Source: DATLLJ01 sp965229885
Lineage (GTDB): Bacteria; Acidobacteriota; Vicinamibacteria; Vicinamibacterales; CAVVIG01
Assembly: GCA_965229885.1 (NCBI GenBank)
Contig: CBDDJX010000003.1
Coordinates: 434,001-498,000 of the forward strand
Length of the DNA stretch: 64,000 nt
Direction of reading: 5' to 3'
Below the pieces are notes generated by a model that did no database searches, was not told where the DNA came from, and was given only the letters and a program-made list of their open reading frames with translations. The translations under genes were made by a program, and so were the position numbers. How positions within the stretch are numbered: the stretch's first letter is position 1; each line of letters starts with the position of its first letter. This document shows positions 24,643 to 38,733 of the stretch, one piece after another.

Positions 24643-24665
24643 CCTGAACTGTTGTAAAGTTCAGG
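24643..24665. promoter_or_regulatory. 8-bp inverted repeat in the divergent dinB-like / peroxiredoxin control region
   Basis: CCTGAACT and AGTTCAGG are perfect inverted half-sites separated by seven bases (GTTGTAA), midway between two divergent genes. The 111-bp region is visibly AT-richer than its surroundings, as promoters are. Symmetry and position suggest a dimeric repressor or activator site; a peroxide or thiol-stress regulator is a natural guess but not shown. Confidence 0.45.
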
Positions 24666-24707
24666 GTCATCCTAGATCTAGCGTCCTGAGTTAATGGGAG
24701 GCGAGTG

Positions 24708-25370
24708 ATGTCGCTGCAGATTGGAGCCGTGGCTCCCGATTTTGAGGCCGAGACAACCGAAGGCCGGATTCGTTTCCATGACTGGATTGGGGACAAGTGG
24801 GCCGTGTTGTTCTCGCATCCGAAAGACTTCACGCCGGTATGCACGACCGAGCTCGGTCATATGGCCAAGCTCAAGCCGGACTTCGACAAACGCAACGTCA
24901 AGATCATCGGCCTCAGCGTTGACCCTGTTGACAAACATGCCGGCTGGGCGAAGGACATCAAGGAGACCCAAGGGTACGCACCAAACTATCCGATGATCGG
25001 CGACACCGATCTGAACGTGTCGAAGCTCTACGGGATGCTACCGGCGACTCTCGAAGGCACGTCCGAGGGCCGGACGGCCGCCGACAACCAGACAGTACGC
25101 AACGTCTTCGTCATCGGGCCGGACAAGAAGGTCAAACTGATCCTCGCGTACCCGATGAGCACCGGCCGCAACTTCGACGAGGTGCTGCGCGTCATCGATT
25201 CCATGCAGTTGACGACGAAGCACAAAGTGGCAACTCCGGTCAATTGGAAGCAGGGCGACGACGTCATCATCCTCCCCTCGGTTTCCGACGAAGACGCGAA
25301 GAAGACGTACCCGAATGGCTGGAAGGCGCCAAAACCCTACATTCGAATCGTTCCGCAGCCCAAGGCCTAG
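24708..25370 (+). CDS. 1-Cys peroxiredoxin (Prx6 type)
   Basis: A 220-residue peroxiredoxin. The peroxidatic cysteine is Cys45 in DFTPVCTTELGHMAKL, and the VLFSHPKDFTPVCTTE block with the long C-terminal domain (VNWKQGDDVIILPSVSDEDA, PYIRI) identifies the Prx6/1-Cys class. It reduces hydrogen peroxide and organic hydroperoxides with an external reductant. ATG 24708 has GGGAGGCGAG upstream; GTG 24705 is also possible. The TAG stop overlaps the TAG stop of the convergent methyltransferase gene within a CTAG palindrome. Confidence 0.95.
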   Translation: MSLQIGAVAPDFEAETTEGRIRFHDWIGDKWAVLFSHPKDFTPVCTTELGHMAKLKPDFDKRNVKIIGLSVDPVDKHAGWAKDIKETQGYAPNYPMIGDTDLNVSKLYGMLPATLEGTSEGRTAADNQTVRNVFVIGPDKKVKLILAYPMSTGRNFDEVLRVIDSMQLTTKHKVATPVNWKQGDDVIILPSVSDEDAKKTYPNGWKAPKPYIRIVPQPKA

Positions 25371-28300
25371 GCGTTCCGGAAGAGATCGAGCGCCGCTTCA
25401 CGTTGTGTTGTTGGGATCAACGGGAACGTCGAGAGCACGTACCCGAACTCCTCGGTCGTGAGTTGATAGAGTGCCGCGACGCGTGCCTGAAGGCGCGCGG
25501 CGGCGAGGGGATCGGGTCGTCGCGCAAGGGCACGCGCGAGCGCAGCGACTTCGCAGGCCGCGCCCGGTGCGTGGTCACGCGTCGGAACCGGCAGGCGTTC
25601 GACCAGCGCGGTCGTGACATGGGTCGACACGCGGAGCCGTACGAGGTAGTTGACGACGAAGCTGTTGAACAGGCCACACAGCAGGTGCTGATCGCGGAGC
25701 GGCGCCGGCGTCCGCAGGCAGAAGACAGTGTGCGTGGAGACACAGCCCGCGGGCAGGAGTGCGGCGATGAGCGTGAGCTGGTTCGTTGCACCCGCCACGT
25801 CGCGATAGGCCAGCCGCGCCCGCCTGTAGCGTCTGCCTGGCAGCCGAGCGAGGGCGTCTCGCTCACGAATCGACCACCGGCTCGACGTCAGATTCACGGC
25901 GAACGGTCCGATCTGCTTGCCTTCGACAACTGGCAGTCCTTTCCCGGCGTCTCGGAATAGGCGCCCATCTTCCGTGGTGTTCAGCTCCCGCCCGAACCGC
26001 GCGGACCATCCATCGTCACTCCCGAGCGGCGGAAACAAGGACGCTGCTCGTTCGGCAATCTCGAGATCCATCGGCGCGCGGAGCCACGGAATCGTCAGGT
26101 CGCCGCCAGACAGCCGCTCGAGCAACGGCGAGGAAAGCCTGAGACCGAACCATGGGACCGCCGCCGCGGGTTCTTCGCCGACCGACTCGAGATCGGCCGG
26201 GTCGTCCACGCCAAAGCGGCACGCGATGCTGCGTGTGGGCCGGCCGGCAGTTGCCGTCAAGAGCAGAAACCTGATGCTGCGGTGAATCGGAAACACGCCT
26301 CGGTGGTTTTCGAAGCCGACCAGCGCATCGACATCGCAGCGCGTCAGCAGATATCGGCGCAGCGCCGCGCTGCCGTTGTCGATCGCGAGGCCAGCCGGCA
26401 GGACGAGCCCTACACGGCCGCCGGCACGTGTGAGCGCAGCCGCCCGTTCCCCGAAGAGTTGGTAGCAATTCGCGTGTCCGTCGGACTGCGCCGTGTAGAT
26501 GCCGGCGTCGCGCGTGAAACGCAGGACGCGGCCGGGATCGTCGGGCGCGATATCGTGACCAGTGCTTCCAGGCTTGCCAGGACGATCAGCGCGAATCATG
26601 TCCCACGGCGGATTGCCGAGAACAGCATCGAATCCGCCGGTCGCCAGGCGCGTGCCGTCCTGGGCGAAGAACACTTCCGGACATTCGAGCTCCCAGTGGA
26701 AGAACCGCCGTGCCTCGGAGATCTCTTCCGCGGCGCGGAGATACTGATCCGCGACCGGCGGTGGAAGGGCGCCGCCATTGGTGAGGATCGCGTCGGACAG
26801 CGCGCTGAACGCCTCGGCCGGCACGCTATTGCCTGCGGCCAGCCACGACGCGCACCAGAGGTCCGCGATCCGCCGCCACGTCTTCAACGCGGATCCGCGG
26901 GCGTTCATCGCGGCAAAGGTCCGCTCCTTCTCGCGAACCTGCTCCACGGTGTCGCTCGGAACCGACTCGAGCAAGAATCGCACGGCAGGACGTCACGCAG
27001 CACATCGCGCACACGCAACTCATCGAACAACAGCGGTTCACGATCGCTCGACGCTCGCCCTCGTCGACGCCGCGCCGGCGCACAACCAAGAACCGCGAGC
27101 CAGGCGCCGATCAAGCTGTTGCTCACCTGCAGCCGATGGTCGAGGAAGCTGAGCGGCCGGTCGCCGGCGAGGGTGGTCAACCACAACGACAACCGCGCAA
27201 GCTGCACGGCCATTGGATTGAGGTCGACGCCGTACAAACAGCGTTCGGCCACGGTCCGACGGATCGCGGCGCGCTCGCACTCGCCGATGTCACTCGGATG
27301 GCAGCCCCCTGCGCTGATGAGCGCTGCTTCGTACGCCGTGGCCAGATAGCGGCACGCAGCCACCAGAAACGCGCCGCTTCCCATCGCCGGATCGACGATT
27401 CGGAGCTGAAGGATACGCTCGGGTTCGGCGTCGTGGACGAGCGGGCCGAGCGTCCGGCGGACGACGTACTCGGCAATCGGCTGCGGCGTGTAGAACGTGC
27501 CGGTCGCCTTGCGGGCTCCCGATCCCGCGCGGAGCTCTACCCGTGCGCCGCGCGTCGAAGGCGTGGCAGGGACAATCTCCGGCCTGTAATCAAGCAGCGT
27601 TTCGTACACGGCACCGAGCTGCTCGACGCCGAGATCCCGATACCCGATTCGTTCGCGGCCCGCGCGATCGGCCGAGGGTCGTGTTGACAGGGCCAGCATC
27701 GCCCGCCGCGCCGCTTCGTCGTCGAGATTCTTGCGCTCGGCGAGCGGCGTGCGCGCGGGTGAGAACAGGCGTCCGTTGAATGGCGTCATCCGCAGGTCGC
27801 CGGCGCTGCAGCCGGCATGAGCGAGTCGCGCGATTGCGCGCAATGCGTCCCAGAGACCGAGCGCGCCGTGCGGGCGTTCGGCGGCCGCGCGCAGGGCATC
27901 GATGCTGTAACTGTCCCGATAAACCGGATGCCACACAGGAACCAGCGCCCGCGCTTCTGCGAACAAGAGAAAGACGATGCGATAAACGATCATCAGCGCC
28001 TGTTCAAAGGCGTCGTCCAGACGTCCAGCTGTCGGCAGCCGCGGTCCGCTCAGGGCGGAAAGGACGTCGCTCGACGCCGCGAGCACGCCGGCCTTGAGAG
28101 AGCGGCACACGCCGCCAGCATGCTGATCGGAGGCGTTGACCAGTTCGTGCAGCGAGGGTGCCTTCATGACCGTCGAGAACGCGTCAAAGGCGCGCGGGTC
28201 GTCGAGCGTCTGATCGAGGTCGAACTCGACATAGCGACGGCTGAACAGCCGTCCGGCATCGACGATGCGGAGATGTGTGCCGTTGAAGAGTAGGCACCAG

Positions 28301-28662
28301 GGCGCGAGGCGCTGGATGGTTTCCGTGACGGCTTCGCGCCACAACGGATCGAGCGGCTGTCCCCAGGACGTGACGAGCAACGCGATGGCACGGTTTCCAG
28401 CGCGCAGCGTGGCTGCGGCGGTGCACTCGCCTGAAGCGATATTGGACGGGGGCTCGAAGCCAAGCGCGACAACGAGCGGTTCCGCGCCGGCGTTGAGCAT
28501 GGCGCGCAGACTCGAAGCCGGACCCAGGCCCCAGGTGCGTTTTCGCCACACGACCAGATCTCGATATGTCCGTTGGTCGCCCTCAGACAGCGGTGCGCCG
28601 GTCAGTAGCAGCGCTTCAAGAAACGTCTCGGAGAGGAGATGGCCGGCAAAACCGTGCAGCAT
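25367..28662 (-). pseudogene. Eco57I-type adenine-specific DNA methyltransferase (DrmMI/PglX-like), one frameshift
   Basis: About 1,098 residues in two frames that join near 26987. The N-terminal part holds a helical recognition region, LGAVYETLLDY, KATGTFYTPQPIAEYVV and motif I as DPAMGSGAFLV (about residue 425). The C-terminal part starts near VRFLLESVPSDTVEQV and has motif IV as LGNPPWDMI (NPPW, N6-adenine class), then a target-recognition and tail region. Layout matches large solitary methylases of BREX (PglX), DISARM (DrmMI) and type IIG systems. No nuclease motif was found. ATG 28662 lies two bases after the helicase stop; a GTG at 28719 would overlap. One missing base in a GC run separates the frames, so it may be intact in the cell. 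Confidence 0.82.
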
Positions 28663-28664
28663 GT

Positions 28665-31106
28665 TTACGGTGTGAGCACGAGCAGCAGCCGTGGCTGGAG
28701 AAACGAGATAGTAAGGCACCGCTCGAGGGCCGCCATCCGGTCAGCGTGATCGCGTTCGGCGGCCTCCTGGCCGGCAACGGTGAACGAACAGGCGCGCTCG
28801 CCGCGCCGTTCGAAGAGGCCGGGCTGAAAGTCGGCGGACGATCGCGCGGCGTCCGGAAGGCGCCGGCCTGCATCGATTGCCTGTTCGCGCGCGAGGCGGG
28901 CGCTGATGAACGAGTGGTGGGCGCACGCCGCGCGATCGCGCCACTCGTCGGCCGCCAGATTGACGCGCTCAAGCACCTCCGGATCGTCGAGACGACGGCC
29001 ATCGGTGACAGTGACGGGCACGACTGTTGATCCCACCACTCGGCCGGATGCATCTACTGCAGCGATTTGCCACAGCATGACGATGCGTCCACCGAGTTCC
29101 GTACGGGTTCGCCAGCGGCGAGTCCTGCTGACAGACGGCCCAAGACTCCCGAGCCGGGCAAGTGCCTGATCGTCGTCGCCCTTCGCCAACGTCCGCGTCA
29201 TGGCCATGCGTTCGGCCTCCGCCTGCGCGTCAGGACCGAGCGACGGTGTCCAGAGCGGTCCGCCCGGTCCCGCGGCCTCAAGCGGGTCGACCCATGGAAT
29301 CGCCGGCATTGCTCCAGCGATGACCCACCGCGCCATCGCGCTGTCGTCGGCATCTCCAGCCACTCCGGCGATACCGAGCGGGTCGGCGCCGCCAACGTCT
29401 CCCCGCACTCTTGCGACACGTGACTGAAGTCGGGACAGCAGCTGCGGCTCGCCACTGCCGCGAGCAATCAGGTGGAAGACATGCACGGAGCGGCCCTGGC
29501 CAATCCGATCGACCCGGCCGATGCGCTGCTCGAGCCGCATCGGATTCCATGGCAGTTCAAGATTGATCACGAGTCGGCACGTCCGCTGCAGATTGAGTCC
29601 CTCGCCAGCCGCGTCTGTCGCGAGCAGCAGGCGGCAGCCGCCGCTCGTGAACTGCTTGATGGCCGCAAGTCGCTCCTCGCGAGTCATTCCGCCGTGAAGC
29701 GTCGCGGACGGAGTCCCAAGAGATGCCTGCACGTGCAGCAGTGTGTCGCGATACTCCGTGAACACGATGGCGGGTTCGCCTACGCGACGAAGAAGACGGG
29801 CGAGCGCGGCGATTTTTGTTTCGTGCTGCGCCGCCCTGGCGGTGGCGTCGGCAAGTGCGCCGAGGAGATCGCGTTCGTGAGCCGCATCCTCCAGGCTGAG
29901 GAGCGGCGACCAGCCGGGCGCGTCGTCGGCAGATGTCAGTTCGCCGGCAAGATCGTCGAGCGGAAGCGGAAGCTGGCTTACCTTCGGCGCTCTTGCTGAC
30001 GCCAGCGTCGCGAGCCGGCGATCGACCGACTGCTGCAGCGATCGCGCGCTCGACAGCGCCCGCTTGTGCAGCACGGAAAGCGCGAGCCAGTAGTCGTGTC
30101 TGGAATGCGGCTGGTCATGCTGCTGACGTATCGCGCGCGAGAAGCCCGTCAGTAGCGCGTGCATTCGGGCTTCGTCGCGGCTCATCTGTACATGCAGCCG
30201 GTGAATGCGCCGAGCGGTTGCGAGCCGCAGAGTCTGACGAGAGCGGCGAAACATCAGCAGCCGGTCGCCAGGTCTCGCACCAATGTCACAGAGAGAGGCG
30301 AACGCGCGGTGATCGCCGCTGTGCGGCGTCGCCGTCATGAGGACCACGTAGGCCGCTTGCCCGGCGAGTGCCGCCACGGCCTCGTGTCGATCGCTGTCGC
30401 CAGCGACTCCATGCGCCTCGTCGACGATGACGACGTCCCACCTGCAGGCGCCGGCAGCGGCGAGTACCTCGGTTCGCTTGATGTAATCGATAGACGCGAT
30501 GGCGACCGGCACCGTCTGCCATGGATTGAGTCCAACGGGAAGTGTGGCGATCGAGCGCCGCAGCGCGTGCACATCGAGGACGGCCGCCTCGACGTTGAAT
30601 CGTTCCGACAATTCGTGGACCCACTGATCCCGCAGCCCCGCGGGCGTCATGACCAGGACCCGCTCCGCCGCGCCGAGCGCCCGCAGTTCCGAGACGATCA
30701 GTCCCGCCTGAATCGTCTTACCCAACCCCACATCGTCCGCCAGTAACACGCGCGAGCCGAGGCCGCGGACAAACGCAAGCGCGGGCTCGAGCTGATGTGG
30801 CAGGAGATCGATTCGCGCGAGCCGCGCACACTTCAGCGCGCCGGGAGGGGTATCGGCAGCAATGAGCGCTCGGCAGGCGCGTCGCCACAGACGACGCGGA
30901 ACGCGGGTCAGACCAGGAGGGCGCTCGATGCGCTCAACGACATCGAAAGGCGCGACGAAGTGACGTTCCAGGCCACCACCGTCGTTCGGTTCGACGCCCC
31001 CGAGAGGAGCGACGGTCAGGACCTGGCAGCGTTCGTGGCCGCGGACGTCGACGACCCGCCATCGCCGGCGGCGGACGCGGACGACATCGGATGACGAAAT
31101 CTGCAT
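28665..31106 (-). CDS. SNF2-family helicase/translocase (DrmD-like)
   Basis: An 813-residue superfamily-2 ATPase. Walker A is at residues 124-131 (DDVGLGKT in LLADDVGLGKTIQAGLI), DEAH at 229-232 (VIVDEAHG), then VLMTATPHSGD (motif III), IVFTEYRDTL, ATDAAGEGLNLQ (motif V) and RIGRVDRIGQ (motif VI). The SNF2/HepA-type arrangement is clear. It is directly followed by the methyltransferase in the same direction, two bases apart. SNF2 helicase followed by an adenine methylase is the order of drmD-drmMI in class 1 DISARM. The other DISARM genes are not in the window. Likely role: ATP-driven DNA translocation in phage restriction. Confidence 0.88.
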   Translation of the reverse strand: MQISSSDVVRVRRRRWRVVDVRGHERCQVLTVAPLGGVEPNDGGGLERHFVAPFDVVERIERPPGLTRVPRRLWRRACRALIAADTPPGALKCARLARIDLLPHQLEPALAFVRGLGSRVLLADDVGLGKTIQAGLIVSELRALGAAERVLVMTPAGLRDQWVHELSERFNVEAAVLDVHALRRSIATLPVGLNPWQTVPVAIASIDYIKRTEVLAAAGACRWDVVIVDEAHGVAGDSDRHEAVAALAGQAAYVVLMTATPHSGDHRAFASLCDIGARPGDRLLMFRRSRQTLRLATARRIHRLHVQMSRDEARMHALLTGFSRAIRQQHDQPHSRHDYWLALSVLHKRALSSARSLQQSVDRRLATLASARAPKVSQLPLPLDDLAGELTSADDAPGWSPLLSLEDAAHERDLLGALADATARAAQHETKIAALARLLRRVGEPAIVFTEYRDTLLHVQASLGTPSATLHGGMTREERLAAIKQFTSGGCRLLLATDAAGEGLNLQRTCRLVINLELPWNPMRLEQRIGRVDRIGQGRSVHVFHLIARGSGEPQLLSRLQSRVARVRGDVGGADPLGIAGVAGDADDSAMARWVIAGAMPAIPWVDPLEAAGPGGPLWTPSLGPDAQAEAERMAMTRTLAKGDDDQALARLGSLGPSVSRTRRWRTRTELGGRIVMLWQIAAVDASGRVVGSTVVPVTVTDGRRLDDPEVLERVNLAADEWRDRAACAHHSFISARLAREQAIDAGRRLPDAARSSADFQPGLFERRGERACSFTVAGQEAAERDHADRMAALERCLTISFLQPRLLLVLTP

Positions 31107-31251
31107 CGGGTATCCGTCGGCCGTCCGCAGTTCTTGCCGGCACCAGCCGGAAAGCCAGTCATTCCGGTCAGTTGGGCGGCCGACGAGGCGGCAGAGGCAA
31201 CGTCAGTGCCAGCCAATAGGGGACGGAGCCAAAAAAGAAAGAGCGGAAGAA

Positions 31252-31347
31252 GAGGAAAGGGGGACGGGAGTCTTTTCGGCGACAAACGGGGAGAAGAGTC
31301 TTTGTCCGCGGACCCGGGTCCGAAAAAGACCCCCTTCCCTTTTCCTC
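31252..31347. repeat. Imperfect inverted repeat with central palindrome (REP/BIME-like)
   Basis: A left arm at 31252-31279 (GAGGAAAGG ... TCTTTTCGG) is mirrored by a right arm at 31320-31347 (CCGAAAAAGAC ... TTTTCCTC). A 14-bp perfect palindrome, CGGACCCGGGTCCG, lies at 31309-31322. The whole is about 96 bp, just upstream of the helicase gene. The pattern looks like a non-autonomous dispersed repeat. Confidence 0.6.
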
Positions 31348-31352
31348 CGTGC

Positions 31353-31689
31353 CTATCGCGACGTGAGGATGGCGTTGAAGAGGAGGCGGAAGGTGGCGAG
31401 CGACTGGGCGCGATGCTGCACGAGAAATTCCAGCAGGATGACGCGGCCCATTCCGGAATTCACCTGGACGCCGGCGTGACGGCCGGCGATGACTTGCTCG
31501 CCTTCGCCCGAGTCGCCGAGACCGCCGGCGCATGCAGGGGACACCACGTCCTGGGGGAGTCCGCCGGCGATGCGGTCGGGTGGCAGGCTGGGGAGAATGT
31601 CGACGATCTTCGCCAGGTCCGACTGCGACGCCACCTCTTCGAAGGATTTCTCGATGTCTTCGGCGGCCGCCAGCGTGTCGAGCCATAAG
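31353..31689 (-). other. Unrecognised open frame, probably a gene remnant
   Basis: A minus-strand frame without a convincing start reads YLWLDTLAAAEDIEKSFEEV, then ASQSDLAKIVDILPSLPPDR and ends LVQHRAQSLATFRLLFNAI before the stop at 31353. It resembles a protein in composition but no family is recognised. It enters from the end of the decayed IS at 31696, so its 5' part was probably lost when the IS inserted. Confidence 0.3.
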
Positions 31690-31695
31690 TAAGTG

Positions 31696-32952
31696 TTACC
31701 GGGCGGCGCTTCGTCGCGCCATATTTGGTGTTACCGACGGGGAGAGGTCTTTGAGCGACAGGGCCGCGGAGACCCACGCGGTCTTTGCGTGTGTCTCCGC
31801 GGCCCCCGCCGTCGAGGGCACCAGCCCGCGCCGATGATTCGCGAGGGCATAGACCCGCACGAGCTTGCGGTCAATGCGCGCCGCGAGCGCGAACGGATCG
31901 AGCCGGTCCCGCTGGCGCACGAGCGCCACCACCTTCGCGGCGTGGGCCTGCGGGCAGGCCTGGACGCGCTCCAACGGGGTCTGCGGCGCGTCGTAGTACC
32001 GGCGCCGGCGGGCGCCGATGCGTTCTTTGCGCTGGAGTTGCACCGACGGCAGAAAGAGATTCTGCAACAGCCGCAGGTCGGCCTACACATCGTTCATCGC
32101 TGCGAGGGCCCCCGCCGAGTCATACCGCACATAGCCCATCAGCTTCCGGACGTGGGTCCAGTTCTTTTGTTCGATATGCGCGTTGTCGTTCTTCTTGTAC
32201 GGCCGCCCCCCGCGCAAGTGGTCGAGCCGTTCCTGGACACGGACCTAACTTTTCCCCATGACGGCGCCGTGTTCGACCCAGGTGGTCTGAATGTCGGTGA
32301 GATTCAGCGTATGTGAGGAAGTCCCCATCGGCGCGGTCGCCCGAGTGACTCGCCAGGTCCACCTCGGTGAAGCCGGGCTCGGTGACGTCCCAGTGATCGG
32401 TCTTGCCCGGAATGTGGTGCTTCAACAGCGGGCCGGGTTTGGTGCGCCCATACAGCCGTCAGCGGATCGTGCGCTGGTCGGGCGCCAGCAGGCGATCGAT
32501 CTGGCGCGGGCTGATGGTGCGCACCTTCGCTTCGGTGGCGGGCGACACCGCGAGGCGGCGACGGGCCCACGGCAGCCCGCCGGCAGCAGGGCCTTCAGGC
32601 GGCGGGCCCACGGATCGCCCGCCGCGACCCAGACCGCCCGGAGTGCCCGCACCCCCGCGGCGTCATAGCGCGTGGGTCGGCCCCGACGCGGGCCCCGCGG
32701 GGGCCGCACGGCTGGCCGCCGCCAGGCCCGAATGATCGCCTTCCGATGGTAGCCCGTCACCGTCACCGCCTCTGTGAGCACGCGCCCCTTCTCCGTCCGC
32801 GAGGCCCCCACGTACCGGTCCCGCATCGGCGCCAAATACTCCGGCCTCGCCTGTGGTCCCACGCGGGTGCCCTCCTGTGGCACACCCGCTTGGGTAACAC
32901 CCTTTAGGGCGCGACGATACTTTCCTTCGGTCACACTTACCATGGCGCGATA
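31696..32952 (-). mobile_element. Decayed insertion sequence with DDE integrase-type transposase, copy 1
   Basis: Near-identical over about 1 kb to the element at 45047-46097. The transposase starts at ATG 32943 (VSVTEGKYRRALKGVTQAGV, then a helix-turn-helix region and RPTRYDAAGVRALRAVWVAA). Relative to copy 2 about 118 bp is missing near 32210, which removes the second catalytic aspartate region (DSDNGSEF), and frames change at several points. The C-terminal part, missing from copy 2, is present: LQNLFLPSVQLQRKERIGAR to about 31696. An in-frame TAG at 32083-32085 is shared with copy 2. The family looks like an ISNCY-type integrase transposase; that label is tentative. The element ends a few bases before the rRNA operon -35 box. 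Confidence 0.8.
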
Positions 32953-32959
32953 CGGGGGG

Positions 32960-32989
32960 TTGACAAGGGTCGTGCAGTCCTAGTAACCT
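32960..32989 (+). promoter_or_regulatory. Probable rRNA operon promoter
   Basis: TTGACA at 32960-32965 is a perfect -35 hexamer; TAACCT at 32984-32989 (18-bp spacer) or TAGTAA (15-bp spacer) could serve as -10. It is about 460 bp before the 16S gene and immediately after the end of the IS. The same TTGAC follows the IS end at 46101. Confidence 0.5.
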
Positions 32990-33447
32990 TTAAAGGTTCT
33001 CCTAAACGCTTGTCGGCATACGAGCCGACGAGCCGTTTTCGGGACTGGGGTAGGGCCCCCGGAGTGAAACAGCCTTCCGGGTGCTCCGAGGCGCACGGAT
33101 CGGTCGGTTCTTTGAAAACTAGATAGTGCGTGCAAGCACACACAGCCCGTCATTGTTTTACACGCGCGCATTGAGCGCGCGGTAGCGCGGCGCCGCAAGG
33201 CGTTGTGACACCGCAGCCCTCAATGGGTCGCGTGTAAGCAAGACAATGAGAGTCAGCGGGTGGCGTCGCGGAATCGGTCGACCGGAGTTGTCGGTCCGTG
33301 CGAAGGCGACTGGCGATGAACCACCTAATCTAACGAACGGATTGAACAACGAGAGAGCCAATAAGTCGGCCTCGCGTTAACGAGTTGTTTCTCGGTGATC
33401 AGCGGCCAGACGAAAGCCTGACTGTCTGAGCGCCGGGACAACGTCCT
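32990..33447 (+). other. rRNA operon leader
   Basis: A 458-bp stretch without a gene. It holds GGTTCTTTGAAAACTAGATA at 33106-33125, a boxA-like and 16S processing-stem sequence, and a hairpin GCGCGCATTGAGCGCGC at 33164-33180 whose loop matches hairpins in the later rRNA spacers. The remainder shows no coding signal. Confidence 0.6.
33105..33143 (+). other. 5' arm of the 16S rRNA processing stem
   Basis: This segment pairs, with a few mismatches, with 35062-35098 downstream of 16S: TTTGAAAACTAGATAG on this side faces CTATCTAGTTTTGAGG on the other, and CGTGCA faces TGCACG. The pair would enclose the 16S precursor as a long stem, the expected RNase III substrate. Confidence 0.7.
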
Positions 33448-35005
<1,558 letters not shown>

Positions 35006-35061
35006 GAGTATGGCCGGACGTAGTCCGGCTGTAATCAAAGATCGATCTGGCTTTCAGGGTT

Positions 35062-35098
35062 GTGTGGATTGCACGCCTATCTAGTTTTGAGGGAACCG
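35062..35098 (+). other. 3' arm of the 16S rRNA processing stem
   Basis: Complementary with few mismatches to 33105-33143. It lies about 60 bases after the 16S 3' end and before tRNA-Ile. A second GGTTCTTTGAAAGAGAATGCC boxA-like stretch follows at 35104. Confidence 0.65.
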
Positions 35099-35125
35099 GC
35101 AACGGTTCTTTGAAAGAGAATGCCT

Positions 35126-35202
<77 letters not shown>

Positions 35203-35322
35203 GCCAAAGGAGCGCATTATTGAGTTTGAGTCGTGCCTAGCGCGAGAGGGATCGGTCGGACGTCGTTGACTTCCTACACATCCTTGCCTTTGCGCAGCGA
35301 ATAAGCAGACACAATTCAATAC

Positions 35323-35395
35323 GGGGAATTAGCTCAGCTGGGAGAGCGCCTGGTTTGCAACCAGGAGGTCGCCGGTTCGAGCCCGGTATTCTCCA
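35323..35395 (+). tRNA. tRNA-Ala (TGC), CCA not encoded
   Basis: A 73-nt cloverleaf. The acceptor stem pairs GGGGAAT with ATTCTCC (one G-U pair), the anticodon loop is TTTGCAA with anticodon TGC, and the T-loop is TTCGAGC. After the discriminator A the DNA reads CTT, so CCA must be added enzymatically, unlike the neighbouring tRNA-Ile. Confidence 0.98.
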
Positions 35396-35734
35396 CTTTG
35401 TTTACAGCGACCACATTGAGTGGTCGCCAGCCTCGCGGGGGCCCCTAAGACCCCCGCTCGGCTCTCTGGTTCGAAGGTCGTTGAAAGATTCACGCGAAGG
35501 AGCGGAGTGGGGCGTTGGGGCCCCGCGAGCGACTGAGCGAAGGGGGTCCGGGGGAGCGAGTCCCGCGACCACCGAAAGATTCCGCGGGGCGAGTTCCCCC
35601 GGAGTGATCTTTGACAACTGAATATCCTGCAAACGGTAGTTTTTCCGACCACACACACGCAGTGTGCATTTGACTCACGCGTGCTCGAGTGATTCATCAC
35701 TCGAGTAGGCGTAAGTCGAGTTCTTATTTTTTAT
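35396..35734 (+). other. tRNA-Ala to 23S spacer with hairpin repeat and 23S processing arm
   Basis: No gene. A hairpin GCGACCACATTGAGTGGTCGC begins at 35407 and is followed by a GC-rich stretch, GGGGGCCCCTAAGACCC, nearly repeated after 23S. The 5' arm of the 23S stem is at 35614-35640. The central 35470-35600 part is GC-rich with repeated GCGA and GGGG motifs, no coding signal. Confidence 0.6.
35614..35640 (+). other. 5' arm of the 23S rRNA processing stem (27 bp)
   Basis: This 27-base segment (begins ACAACTGAATATCC, ends AACGGTAGT) is the exact reverse complement of 38787-38813 after the 23S gene. The perfect stem would enclose pre-23S and is the expected RNase III cleavage site. Confidence 0.85.

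Positions 35735-38733
<2,999 letters not shown>

Noticed and set aside
25367..31106. Complete BREX or complete DISARM locus
   Set aside because: No pglZ, brxC/L, drmA, drmB or drmC gene is found in the flanks; only the helicase and methylase are supported.
32422..32943. Open frame of 173 residues that could be taken as a complete transposase
   Set aside because: Comparison with the copy at 45047-46097 shows it is only the N-terminal part; about 118 bp and the frame are lost further on.
35355..35621. Open frame of 88 residues in the tRNA-Ala to 23S spacer
   Set aside because: It begins inside tRNA-Ala and runs through the hairpin repeat and the processing arm; composition is not protein-like.
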